Positions 1 through 7,026 are shown, counted from the first letter of the stretch. The stretch: DNA of 7,868 nucleotides from Cacconaster sp045642485 (GCA_045642485.1 JAZUIV010000075.1:1-7868); one strand, 5' to 3'. Numbers and translations are program-made. The notes: a model not told the origin generated them from the letters alone.

Positions 1-5
1 GCAAT

Positions 6-36
6 AATCAGCTGATTTTCAACGGATTGAAATCCG
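6..36. repeat. 12-bp perfect palindrome followed by a small hairpin
   Basis: Positions 6-17 read AATCAGCTGATT, a perfect 12-bp palindrome. It is followed at 23-36 by CGGATT-GA-AATCCG, a 6-bp inverted repeat with a 2-nt centre (in practice a 5-bp stem with a TGAA loop). Both lie beyond the 3' end of the efflux operon, in about 110 bp without a gene at the left edge. They could be part of an operator or promoter of a gene outside the window, or chance. Only the symmetry is directly seen; no function can be assigned. Confidence 0.3.
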
Positions 37-62
37 AATGTGCGATGCAATGAAAAATTTTG

Positions 63-103
63 AAAAAAGTTATATCAGGGCGGCGAAAGCCCCGCGCTTC
101 CCT
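63..103 (-). terminator. Possible weak terminator of the efflux operon
   Basis: Ten bases past the stop of the last permease there is an imperfect hairpin. AGGG at 77-80 pairs with CCCT at 100-103, and an inner GCG/CGC stem follows a 2-nt mismatch. On the minus strand a run of six T (complement of 63-68) lies about 8 nt beyond the stem. The position is right for the end of the operon. The stem is interrupted and the U-tract is not adjacent, so this is a weak candidate. Confidence 0.3.
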
Positions 104-113
104 CAGTTTATAG

Positions 114-1217
114 TCAGGTCAGGGGTACCTGAGTAGTTACTGAAATTGCAAAATAAACAGCCGTTTGGATAAGCAATATTTTCAACAGCGGAGCAATCGC
201 CGCAAAAGATGCACCAGCACCGGCAAGGTTTATATAGGCCCTTGTACCGAATGTTGATGGGAAGATGTATGAGAACAGATTCCAGAACTTGGGAAAGCAG
301 GCCTGCGGCCAGGAGAATCCGGTGAGGAAAAGCTCCGGCAGAGTGAGAAAGAGCAGTGCAACTATAGGAGTTTCCCTATGCCTTATCAATGTACTGAATG
401 CCATTGAGAAGAAGACACATGCCGTGACATAGATACACAGGAAGGCAAGAGCAGTCCAGAAGTCCGTGACCATCGGTATGTCGAACAGCAAGGGCACGAT
501 GAACACGATATACATTCCTGTCATTATGTAAATCAGCCAATAAACAGCACCACGACCGAAAACCAGCCTGCCTGAAGCGCCATGTATCAGGCCCTTCCTG
601 TCCTCCCTTCTCGTACCGGCGAGCATTCCCATTCCATAGAACATCGTCTGCTGGATGACAAGCATCAAGGCTGCCGTAATAAAAAAGAAACTGAATGAGT
701 TGCTCCGGTTGTACGGGATGTTCTGCTCAAATGACATCGGCTTGACGACTGGCGAAATTTGAGGCATTTCCTCCAGCATCACGAGATTGACCGAGGTCAT
801 CAGATTCTTGTAGTAGAAGAAACTTCCCATATCACAGTATATGCTCATCGTGGACTGCTGCCCGAGGGCAATCCTGTCTCCGAAATCGGAAGGGAAAAAG
901 ATGATTCCATGGCATTTACGCTCCTGCATCAGTTTCTCGGCTTCTTCCATCGTGGCACAATATCCGCTGATGGCAACCTCTCTTGTCGCATCCACTTCAC
1001 GGATGAAGCGCCGGCTCTCGGCACAATCGGCATTGTCTATCACCACCACGGGCACATCCTCCAATATGCCGTTCTTATATATGAGATTGTACAAAAGCGG
1101 ATAGCCCAGGCCCGCAAGGAAGAATACCACTATCACGCCGCCATCGGTGAAGACAGCCTTGAACTCCTGCCTGAATACCCGTTTGAAATCATTCCAGAAT
1201 GTTTTGAAATATCCCAT
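114..1217 (-). CDS. ABC-2-type transporter permease, second of a pair
   Basis: An inner-membrane permease subunit of about 367 residues, the last gene of the efflux operon. One N-terminal membrane helix (about 27-47) is followed by a large extracytoplasmic domain (about 48-175) containing VPVVVIDNADCAESRRFI. Five hydrophobic helices follow, at roughly 176-200, 224-245, 255-278, 284-306 and 338-361. This 1+5 layout is that of the ABC2_membrane_3 / YhhJ-YbhR type. The upstream permease has the same layout and a matching D-N-x(n)-R-x-F-I-R-x-x-D-A-T block, so the two are paralogues that probably form a heterodimer. I chose the ATG at 1217, although the frame stays open to 1256. A clear AGGAGG (complement of 1228-1233) lies 10 nt upstream inside the last codons of the preceding gene, whose stop is 4 nt away. 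Membership of the ABC-2 superfamily is strongly supported. The substrate (drug, lipid or peptide) is unknown, and no partner ATPase is seen. Confidence 0.88.
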   Translation of the reverse strand: MGYFKTFWNDFKRVFRQEFKAVFTDGGVIVVFFLAGLGYPLLYNLIYKNGILEDVPVVVIDNADCAESRRFIREVDATREVAISGYCATMEEAEKLMQERKCHGIIFFPSDFGDRIALGQQSTMSIYCDMGSFFYYKNLMTSVNLVMLEEMPQISPVVKPMSFEQNIPYNRSNSFSFFFITAALMLVIQQTMFYGMGMLAGTRREDRKGLIHGASGRLVFGRGAVYWLIYIMTGMYIVFIVPLLFDIPMVTDFWTALAFLCIYVTACVFFSMAFSTLIRHRETPIVALLFLTLPELFLTGFSWPQACFPKFWNLFSYIFPSTFGTRAYINLAGAGASFAAIAPLLKILLIQTAVYFAISVTTQVPLT

Positions 1218-1221
1218 AATA

Positions 1222-2373
1222 TTAATCCCTCCTGTAATTGTGGTAAAGGAAAGCATTCTTCAACCTCGGAAGCAGAGGCAGCGGGGCAAGGAAGAAAACA
1301 AGGTAGTGAAGCACTTCCTTCCACCAGCCTGCAAATCCGGAGGCAAAAATCGTCTCCTGTACGTAAAAATTATAATATGGTCTCAGAGGAAACATATTGG
1401 CCATGCCTTGGAAGAATTCCGGCATCTGCTCCAACGGCACGGTAAAGCCGGAAAGCGAGAAAGCAAGGATGCCGAGGAAGGCACTGATGCACACAGCCAG
1501 GCGGCACACCGGAAGCAATGCCACAATGCACACGGCAAAAGCCTCGCTCGCGAGAACCATCAGCACGATGTTCAGAATCATGGCCCATATAGACCCATCC
1601 AGAGGGAATCCCATCGGTCCGTAGAGCACCAGCACAAGTGTGCATCCAAGTACAGAGAACATAATTGAATACGGTATAAGTTTGATTGTCAATGCCTTGA
1701 CTATTGAGCCTGAAGACATCTCCAATAATTTTTCCGAAGTTCCGTATTTGATTTCTGTTCCCAAAGAGTAGGCTACGATGATGATGGTCAGCAGCTCGAG
1801 AAGTCCGGGGAGCAGGATGTTGGAAAGATAGGCATTGTAGTCGGTGGTCGGATTCCCGATCTGGTGGACATCTATGACTATCGGCTGTATCTTCGCCATT
1901 ATTGCATCCTCGGCCATCCCCATTGCCCTCATTGTCTCCCTCTGCACTGCACCCACGCTCAGGTTGAACATGGTTAGAATGTTTTTATAGCTCATCATTC
2001 CTCCCACATAGTACATCGTGTTCAAGTAGAACGACGCCGTAGGTTTCCTGCCTGCAAGAACGTCGGAGTACATATTCTCCGGAAGCAAGCAGATTGCAGT
2101 CACCTTACCCGTCTGCATTGCTTCCCTCGCAAGGCTGTAGTCATCGTAGCGGATGACTTTTCCAAGTTCGGTGGCATCAAGTTGCCTGATGAAGTTCCTT
2201 GTAAGTGAGGAATTGTCATTGTCCACCACTGCAATCGGAAGCTCCTGAACGGCACCTTTTCCGAAAAATGTCAGGAAGAACAGGCTGCAGAAAAGCATGG
2301 CCCCGAGAGGTGCGAGCACATATACAGGTCTGAGTTTCCACAGTCCGAGTTCCCTTTTCAATATATCTTTCAT
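1222..2373 (-). CDS. ABC-2-type transporter permease, first of a pair
   Basis: An inner-membrane permease of 383 residues, paralogous to the gene that follows it. A membrane helix at about 17-37 is followed by a periplasmic domain (about 38-183) with the LPIAVVDNDNSSLTRNFIRQ block typical of ABC2_membrane_3 proteins. Five further helices lie at about 184-206, 228-251, 262-287, 292-313 and 352-370. The motif SGFTVPLEQMP near 308-318 is the conserved loop before the last helix of ABC-2 permeases. Its ATG overlaps the stop of the HlyD-type adaptor gene by 4 nt (ATGA), which indicates translational coupling and fixes the start. It presumably pairs with the downstream permease to form the membrane channel feeding the adaptor and the TolC-type outer-membrane protein. 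There is no nucleotide-binding domain in this protein. The family is clear; the substrate cannot be read from the sequence. Confidence 0.9.
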   Translation of the reverse strand: MKDILKRELGLWKLRPVYVLAPLGAMLFCSLFFLTFFGKGAVQELPIAVVDNDNSSLTRNFIRQLDATELGKVIRYDDYSLAREAMQTGKVTAICLLPENMYSDVLAGRKPTASFYLNTMYYVGGMMSYKNILTMFNLSVGAVQRETMRAMGMAEDAIMAKIQPIVIDVHQIGNPTTDYNAYLSNILLPGLLELLTIIIVAYSLGTEIKYGTSEKLLEMSSGSIVKALTIKLIPYSIMFSVLGCTLVLVLYGPMGFPLDGSIWAMILNIVLMVLASEAFAVCIVALLPVCRLAVCISAFLGILAFSLSGFTVPLEQMPEFFQGMANMFPLRPYYNFYVQETIFASGFAGWWKEVLHYLVFFLAPLPLLPRLKNAFLYHNYRRD

Positions 2374-3350
2374 TTCACTATCACTGTCATTCCAGGGAGC
2401 AAACCTTCAGCCGAAGCCTCTGGCACTGCCCTCACTTCAAATGTCCTAGCATCATAAGATCCTGTTTCCCTGGTAGCATGCCAGGTGGCAAATGATTCCC
2501 TTGCAGCCATATAGGTCACTTTGGCATCGAGTTTCATTCCGTCCAGGGCAGGGACCGACAGGCTTATCACGTCACCACGTTTGATTCCATGGAGATTGTC
2601 TTCGCGGACATTGAAAGTAAACCACATATCATTCATATCGGTAATGCTCATAATGGGGGCTCCCTGTCCCACGAGTTCTCCGACTTTCGGATATATCGCC
2701 GATACGATCCCGTCACATGGTGCTGTCAGATAGAGCTCTGAAAGATAACCCTGAACCTCCATCAATGCTCCTTCCGCCTGGTTAACAACCGCAGCAGCTG
2801 CAGCCTTGTCCTCGGCCCGGGCCCCGGCAAGAGCCATGTCATACTGGCTTTTGGCAGCCTTGGCCTGCGATACAGATGCGTCATATTTCGCCTTAACCTC
2901 ATCATATTTCTGAGCTGTGACGACTTTCTGGTCATAAAGCCTCTGGATGCGGTCGAAAGACTTTCGCATCACTTCCTCCTGCACGAGGGCAGCCTGCCAC
3001 ATCTGGTATGCTCCTTCAATCATCTCCTTCTGCGCTCCATTCTTCGCCTTGGTGCTCTGGGCAACTGCAGCAGCCTTAAGGGCATTTACCTGAGCAAGTT
3101 TCGCGCGGACTTCAGGTGAATCAATGAAAACCACAGTATCTCCCTTATGAACATAATCACCTTCCCTGACATACAATTCCTCTATTCTTCCGGGAACTTT
3201 TCCCGAGACGCGGTACTCACTTGCTTCCGCCTCCCCCTGCACGGTTGCGGGTTTTGGCTTTGACACAAAATATCCGGCTACGCCGATGACAGCAATGATT
3301 ACTATCAGGCCTATGATTCCAGCGGCCAGACTGCTTCTTTTCTTTTCCAT
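2370..3350 (-). CDS. HlyD-family periplasmic adaptor (membrane fusion protein)
   Basis: A 326-residue periplasmic adaptor that would bridge an inner-membrane transporter and a TolC-type outer-membrane channel. Domains in order: an N-terminal membrane anchor (about 9-29) after a basic start (MEKKR), the first half of the biotinyl-lipoyl-like domain (about 45-80, GKVPGRIEELYVREGDYVHK), a long Ala/Lys/Gln-rich alpha-helical hairpin (about 80-205), the second lipoyl half (about 205-235, LTAPCDGIVSAIYPKVGELV), and a beta-barrel domain to the end. The motif pair V-x-G-x-V...V-x-x-G-D-x-V and APxDGxV is diagnostic of the family. The length is like YbhG/EmrA-type adaptors. It lies 14 nt after the TolC-like gene and overlaps the first permease by 4 nt, so it is a core member of the operon. 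A short AGGA sits just before the ATG. The assignment is secure; the substrate is unknown. Confidence 0.93.
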   Translation of the reverse strand: MEKKRSSLAAGIIGLIVIIAVIGVAGYFVSKPKPATVQGEAEASEYRVSGKVPGRIEELYVREGDYVHKGDTVVFIDSPEVRAKLAQVNALKAAAVAQSTKAKNGAQKEMIEGAYQMWQAALVQEEVMRKSFDRIQRLYDQKVVTAQKYDEVKAKYDASVSQAKAAKSQYDMALAGARAEDKAAAAAVVNQAEGALMEVQGYLSELYLTAPCDGIVSAIYPKVGELVGQGAPIMSITDMNDMWFTFNVREDNLHGIKRGDVISLSVPALDGMKLDAKVTYMAARESFATWHATRETGSYDARTFEVRAVPEASAEGLLPGMTVIVK

Positions 3351-3364
3351 TTTCCTATGATTTA

Positions 3365-4876
3365 TTATTTCTTTATATTTCCTTGTGCTTTCTGCAGATT
3401 GGCTGATGCCATCTGCAATGCAATACCCGACTCGATGTATTCGGAATGGGCCTTCAGCCAGGCTGTCTGTGCCGACATTGCCGTGTTGGCATCCACCACT
3501 CCTTCTTCGAAGCCCACCATTGCCGTCCTGAGGTTTTCCTCGGCACTTTCCATATTGGATTGAGCCATCAGGAGACTTTCAAGAGCTTCGCTCTGCTCAT
3601 TGCTGTATTTTGCGACTTCGAGACAAATCATTTCCTTTGCATCTTCGAGTTTGCTTCTGTAAAGGCTGGCTTCCGCCTTGGCCTTTCTGGTCTTGAAGGC
3701 CGCCTCATATCCGTGGAATATCGGAATGCTCACCATCACCCCGCAGGAGAACCTGCCCCCGAAGCTGTTCCTGAATCCGTTGTTCAGGTTGGGATTGGTA
3801 ACGAGATAATTGGCCGTGGCAGCTATGGTCGGGAGCATGTCGGCGCGGGCGACCTTGACTTTGTTGTCATAGATTTCGACGGCTGTATTAAGGCTTCTGA
3901 TTTCAGGACGGTCTGCCAAGACCTGCTCCATCGGCTTGGATTCCAGCATCTGCGGCACAGGGACCTGCTCTTCCCCCTCATCTTCAAGGATAACAGCACT
4001 ATCCAGAGGAAGGCCTATCTGCTTGCAGAGCAGCATCTTGGCAAGGGAAAGACCATTATTGGCCTTCAGAAGCATTCCGTTGGCTTCATTTGCCTTCACC
4101 TTTACGGAAAGCAGGTCTGACTCCGTGGCAACTCCTTCTGCAACAAGTGAATTCACATCCCTTGTCATCTTTTCAAGCAGTGCAGCATAGCTCTCCGCCA
4201 GGTCTCTTTTTGCTGCTATCGCAACAATCTGCCAGTAAGACTGGTCAACCGAAATTATGACTTCCTGGTATTTGGTGTCATATTTCTCTTTGGCCAGCTG
4301 CTCGGCAAGGGCTGCAATCCTGTTTGCGGCTATTACCTTGCCACCGGCAAAAATCGGCTGTGTCACGCTTACCGCCCCTACATAGACATTATGTATATCA
4401 AGGTGAAGGGCTTCATCAAGCTGGCTGCCGATATTGTTGATTGCACCCGAGACGTCTGTCTGTGAAAGTGCTCCGAGAACTGTCTGCCACATCGGGCTTT
4501 TCATATATTCCTGAGCTGTGGCAGGATTGGACATGATGGCCTGGGTCAGTTCGTTCATCTTACCGGAGATTTGTCCCTGAATAAGCGTACCGCCGTTCCT
4601 GAGCAATTCTGATGTCTCATCTCCTATCAGGTTGATGTCCTGATTGTTGTAAAGGTAGGCCGCCCTGGCACTCACCTTCGGGAAATAATTGGCCCTGGCA
4701 ATGCCTCTGTCATTAGAGGCAATTTCGATTTCGATTGCACTCTGGCCGAGTTCCCTATTGCAATTTACCGCCATCTGCCTGCAATCCTCAAGGGTAAGCC
4801 TCTGCTGTGCATGAAGGATGCAAGGGACAAGCGCTGCAATTGTAATCAATACTGTTCTTTTCATTTTAAATTTCAT
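3365..4876 (-). CDS. TolC-family outer-membrane efflux channel
   Basis: The outer-membrane exit duct of the efflux system, about 503 residues and the first gene of the operon. It begins with a Sec signal peptide: basic MKFKMKR, a hydrophobic stretch to about residue 21, and probable cleavage after ILHA (A23). The mature protein opens with QRLTLEDCRQMAV, typical of Bacteroidales members. The two-repeat OEP (PF02321) structure is visible. Repeat 1 has ARANYFPKVSARAAYLY, and repeat 2 has VARADMLPTIAATANYL followed by GVMVSIPIFHGYEA. Long Ala/Glu-rich helices occupy the rest. Start choice: ATGs exist at 4876 and 4864, 12 nt apart, and both leave a workable signal peptide. A TTG extends the frame to 4900, but that extension would run into the promoter. 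I favour 4876 because it aligns with the regulator's first ATG in an inverted repeat; 4864 is equally possible. No Shine-Dalgarno sequence is visible. Confidence 0.92.
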   Translation of the reverse strand: MKFKMKRTVLITIAALVPCILHAQQRLTLEDCRQMAVNCNRELGQSAIEIEIASNDRGIARANYFPKVSARAAYLYNNQDINLIGDETSELLRNGGTLIQGQISGKMNELTQAIMSNPATAQEYMKSPMWQTVLGALSQTDVSGAINNIGSQLDEALHLDIHNVYVGAVSVTQPIFAGGKVIAANRIAALAEQLAKEKYDTKYQEVIISVDQSYWQIVAIAAKRDLAESYAALLEKMTRDVNSLVAEGVATESDLLSVKVKANEANGMLLKANNGLSLAKMLLCKQIGLPLDSAVILEDEGEEQVPVPQMLESKPMEQVLADRPEIRSLNTAVEIYDNKVKVARADMLPTIAATANYLVTNPNLNNGFRNSFGGRFSCGVMVSIPIFHGYEAAFKTRKAKAEASLYRSKLEDAKEMICLEVAKYSNEQSEALESLLMAQSNMESAEENLRTAMVGFEEGVVDANTAMSAQTAWLKAHSEYIESGIALQMASANLQKAQGNIKK

Positions 4877-4889
4877 TTGTTTGGCAAAA
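4871..4889 (-). promoter_or_regulatory. Left arm of inverted pair: efflux operon promoter/start region
   Basis: The minus strand reads TTTTGCCAAACAAATGAAA here. It matches the plus-strand sequence at the start of the AraC-family gene over 18 bases, allowing one extra A in the latter. The segment overlaps a -7-like octamer, TGGTTTTG (complement of 4885-4892), which is one mismatch from TAnnTTTG. It also contains the first ATG of the TolC-like gene (4876-4874). It may be the transcription start region, an operator, or both. No good -33 TTTG was found at the expected distance. Confidence 0.45.
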
Positions 4890-5001
4890 CCATGGCACAA
4901 CTTTCGGTCCTGAATTTTACTTATGGATATTTATTCTTCCTTAACTATTATTCAGATTTCTTTTTTAGGGAAAACTGGATAATTCAAATGGAAATATTGC
5001 C

Positions 5002-5023
5002 TATTTTTGCCAAAACAAATGAA
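5002..5023 (+). promoter_or_regulatory. AraC-gene promoter -7 box and right arm of inverted pair
   Basis: TATTTTTG at 5002-5009 matches the Bacteroidota -7 consensus TAnnTTTG exactly. It runs into TTTTGCCAAAACAAATGAA (5005-5023), the inverted counterpart of the sequence at the start of the TolC-like gene. If the -7 box is real, transcription begins near 5015, so the leader before the ATG at 5019 would be only a few nucleotides, and the ATG at 5031 would have about 15. A convincing -33 TTTG is not visible. The repeated sequence could also bind the regulator, giving autoregulation and control of the divergent efflux operon. Confidence 0.5.
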
Positions 5024-5939
5024 TGACAATATGACAGAACCATATTATGAGATTGACATAGCTCAATTGGCACAAATGACAGGTCTGGCAGACGTGACTG
5101 ACATGTCAAAGGAATTCATCATTACCCTTATCAGCGGCAAGGAGGCACTATCGCTGCTCCAATATCCCGTCCGTCTGAATGCCTATGCTGCGATATATTG
5201 TACCCAGGGCCATTTTGACATAGACATAAATGTCACCACATACAGGGTACATAAGGACACGATGCTGCTTTACGCCCCGGGAAGCACCATGCAGATAAAG
5301 GAAAGCGAGATGGAGAATCTTCTTATGAGCGAGGCTGTGCTGGTGGCTTCAACCAAAGAATTCCTGAAAGAAGGAGGCATCAATTTCAATGGACTGTTTG
5401 AGAGGAGTGTCAAACTGATGAACAACCCGTGCATCAAGATAGATGAAGATGGGAAAAGGATATTGGCGGACTATTACAGATTGGTAACCGACTTATATAA
5501 GAGTTGTCTCGACGGGGCTGAGAATGCAATCTGTTCCATCGGAACGTCGCTGATGTGCCTGCTTGGGAATATATGGAAGGGAGAAATGTCCAGGCAGCTT
5601 GTGTCCAGTCCATTCCAAAACCGGACACAGGCCAAGTATGAAGAGTTCCTCGCCCTTGTGTCAGAGAATTTCATGAATGAGAAGGGTGTGGCATTCTATG
5701 CCGAAAAGATGTGCCTGACTCCCAAATACCTCACAACCCTTGTAAAAAATGTGAGTGGAAGGACTGCCACGGAATGGATAGACGCCTTCATCGTGCTCGA
5801 AGCGAAGAATCTCCTGAAATATTCCGACCTGACAGTCAAGGAGATAGGCTACCGTCTCAATTTCCAGTCAATCCCATCATTCCACAAATTCTTCAAGACC
5901 CAGACCGGAATGACACCCAACGAATACCGGGCCGGATAA
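5019..5939 (+). CDS. AraC-family transcriptional regulator
   Basis: A DNA-binding regulator of 306 residues, divergent from the efflux operon and its likely controller. The C-terminal 100 residues (about 207-306) form the double helix-turn-helix HTH_18 domain. The first helix-turn-helix includes GVAFYAEKMCLTPKYLTTLV. The second includes LTVKEIGYRLNFQSIPSFHK, followed by the hallmark FFKTQTGMTPNEYR. The N-terminal 200 residues resemble a cupin-like sensing domain (NAYAAIYCTQGHFDIDIN, then KDTMLLYAPGS), the usual ligand-binding position, but the ligand is not deducible. Possible starts are 5019 (chosen, first ATG) and 5031 (ATG after a longer leader). A TTG at 5007 lies inside the -7 box and is unlikely. 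No Shine-Dalgarno sequence is seen. Divergent placement and the shared inverted promoter sequence support regulation of the TolC-HlyD-permease operon, which is an inference. Confidence 0.92.
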   Translation: MNDNMTEPYYEIDIAQLAQMTGLADVTDMSKEFIITLISGKEALSLLQYPVRLNAYAAIYCTQGHFDIDINVTTYRVHKDTMLLYAPGSTMQIKESEMENLLMSEAVLVASTKEFLKEGGINFNGLFERSVKLMNNPCIKIDEDGKRILADYYRLVTDLYKSCLDGAENAICSIGTSLMCLLGNIWKGEMSRQLVSSPFQNRTQAKYEEFLALVSENFMNEKGVAFYAEKMCLTPKYLTTLVKNVSGRTATEWIDAFIVLEAKNLLKYSDLTVKEIGYRLNFQSIPSFHKFFKTQTGMTPNEYRAG

Positions 5940-6012
5940 CCTCTTGTGCTGTGCACGAATTTCGTCTGCTGCTGGCTGCAAAAAATTTCTGGCTCAAGAC
6001 GGAAAAATGAGG

Positions 6013-6306
6013 TCATTTGGTTTTCTTGTTGTAGCTTTTTACTGCGAAGAAGGTAAAGAGGAGGCCCTGAACGAGGAGGCAGCAGAGATTCAGTCAGTTG
6101 TCACGTAGGCCGGCACCTTTGAGGAAGATTGAGCGCATCGCATCGGCAAAATACCGGATCGGATTGGCGTAGGTGAGGATTTCCGCCCAGTGAGGCATTG
6201 AGGCAATCGGAGTGAATATGCCGCTCATAAGCATAAAAATCATGCTGAAGAACCACACTACGAACATCGCCTGCTGGGTATTTTCGCTGAAATTGGAAAC
6301 CGAAAA
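6013..6306 (-). pseudogene. Truncated ABC-2-type permease remnant with internal stop
   Basis: Read on the minus strand from 6306, this encodes only the C-terminal third of an ABC-2 permease. NTQQAMFVVWFFSMIF, LMSGIFTPIASMPHWAEIL, TYANPIRYFADAMRSIFLKG and then GAGLRDN end at a TGA. The same frame continues after the TGA as LNLCCLLVQGLLFTFFAV and SYNKKTK, then a proper TGA at 6015-6013. The part after the TGA is the expected last membrane helix and basic tail, so the internal TGA is probably a mutated tryptophan codon (TGG to TGA). There is no start, and a stop lies immediately upstream at 6309-6307. It shares the SGxxTPxxxMP loop with the intact permease at 1222-2373 but is clearly a different sequence. 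It is likely the relic of a second transporter operon whose 5' part was deleted or displaced. It is convergent with the AraC-family gene. Confidence 0.82.
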
Positions 6307-6726
6307 TCAATCCCTCAATAAACTCAACCGCATCAAAAAAATCAACACCGAAGCCTTCTTCTACTGTCACTAGCTTGAAAAATTGCTTTAGCCACGATTC
6401 CACTGCCACTTTCGGCCACTGGTTCAGCTTTGACGATATACGGTATTCGAACATCGTCAAATAATATGACTACTTCGGATCCGATGTAAAGATGCTGTAC
6501 GGGATGTACAGGGGTAGCACGCCCCAATTGTACAAATGTATCAATAAGCACCTGTGACTGTCAAATTCCTATAAATTTTGCACAATAAGGCCTTCGACTC
6601 CTCATTATTGGGGCCTTGCCAACAATCGCACCTAGGTCACAATAAGACTGCCTGAACTTCGTATAGAGTTAGGGGCGTTAAACGGATTGAGTTTTGTACG
6701 TATTTATGGGATAGATTTTTCCGGCT
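6307..6726. other. Gene-free stretch, probably decayed DNA
   Basis: About 420 bp with no gene I can support. The permease similarity stops abruptly at its right-hand limit near 6306. A 69-codon frame on the minus strand (6342-6551, containing YIGSEVVILFDDVRIPYIVK) and an overlapping different frame reaching 6460 look somewhat protein-like, but I do not recognise either. Small structures are present: CTGTAC-GGGAT-GTACAG at 6495-6511, an adjacent GGGG/CCCC pair at 6511-6525, and a 9-bp direct repeat CACAATAAG at 6581-6589 and 6638-6646. No transposase motifs or terminal inverted repeats of an insertion sequence were found. It is best regarded as scrambled remnant sequence at an insertion or deletion junction. 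Confidence 0.5.
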
Positions 6727-7026
6727 CTACTTGAACTTGGATGCAATATCCATCCTCTCATGCAGGATTCTTACAATTTCAATGTCACCATCTTCAACCA
6801 GTCGATAGAATACCAAATGTTTATAGCAGCTTCTGCGATAGAGCCCGGGATGAATTTCAATATACTCTTTATCAAGATGGCAAGGTCTTTTTGCGATTGC
6901 AGCAAACGTCTCCACAAGTGCTGAATAGTATTCGTCAGCTTTCTTCTCCGACCAGGTCTCAAGCGTGTAGGCCCATATCGCATCCAAGTCCTTAACGGCC
7001 TTCCTGGTGAGATGATACTTAGCCAT
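6727..7026 (-). CDS. parE: ParE-family toxin of a type II toxin-antitoxin system
   Basis: A 99-residue toxin of the RelE/ParE superfamily (ParE_toxin, PF05016). The sequence opens with YHLTRKAVKDLDAIWAYT, the family's N-terminal helix pattern. It ends with YKHLVFYRLVEDGDIEIVRI followed by LHERMD, the characteristic C-terminal strand (IVRILHxRMD). Typical ParE proteins poison DNA gyrase; that activity is family knowledge and is not shown here. The start at 7026 (MAKYHL) is chosen over an upstream in-frame start at 7050, because it gives the standard N-terminus and an 8-nt overlap with the end of the antitoxin gene, the usual coupled arrangement. The length is normal and no damage is visible, so the toxin is probably intact. 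Confidence 0.92.
   Translation of the reverse strand: MAKYHLTRKAVKDLDAIWAYTLETWSEKKADEYYSALVETFAAIAKRPCHLDKEYIEIHPGLYRRSCYKHLVFYRLVEDGDIEIVRILHERMDIASKFK

Noticed and set aside
759..1445. A 228-codon open frame on the plus strand
   Set aside because: It lies antisense to both permease genes, has no recognisable domain, is His/Ser/Arg-rich and non-protein-like, and the opposite strand is convincingly coding.
3446..4120. A 224-codon open frame on the plus strand
   Set aside because: It is fully antisense to the TolC-family gene, whose signal peptide and OEP repeats are clear; its translation shows no family features.
4864..4900. Extension of the TolC-like protein to a TTG start at 4900
   Set aside because: It would add a non-signal-like N-terminus (MCHGFAKQ) and translate through the promoter-like inverted repeat; the ATGs at 4876 or 4864 give a normal signal peptide.
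6005..6018. AAATGA-GG-TCATTT dyad at the convergent junction, considered as a bidirectional terminator
   Set aside because: The stem is A/T-rich with almost no loop and no adjacent U-run of useful length, and it overlaps the end of the pseudogene; too weak to annotate.
6101..6460. A 119-codon open frame on the minus strand
   Set aside because: Its lower part covers the permease remnant in the wrong frame (the correct frame gives the GIFTPIASMP region), and its upper part is unrecognised, so it is a chance frame across a junction.
6581..6646. Direct repeat CACAATAAG (6581-6589 and 6638-6646), considered as a target-site duplication or short element
   Set aside because: Only 48 bp separate the copies, no inverted termini or coding content lie between them, and a 9-bp A/T-rich repeat is easily chance.
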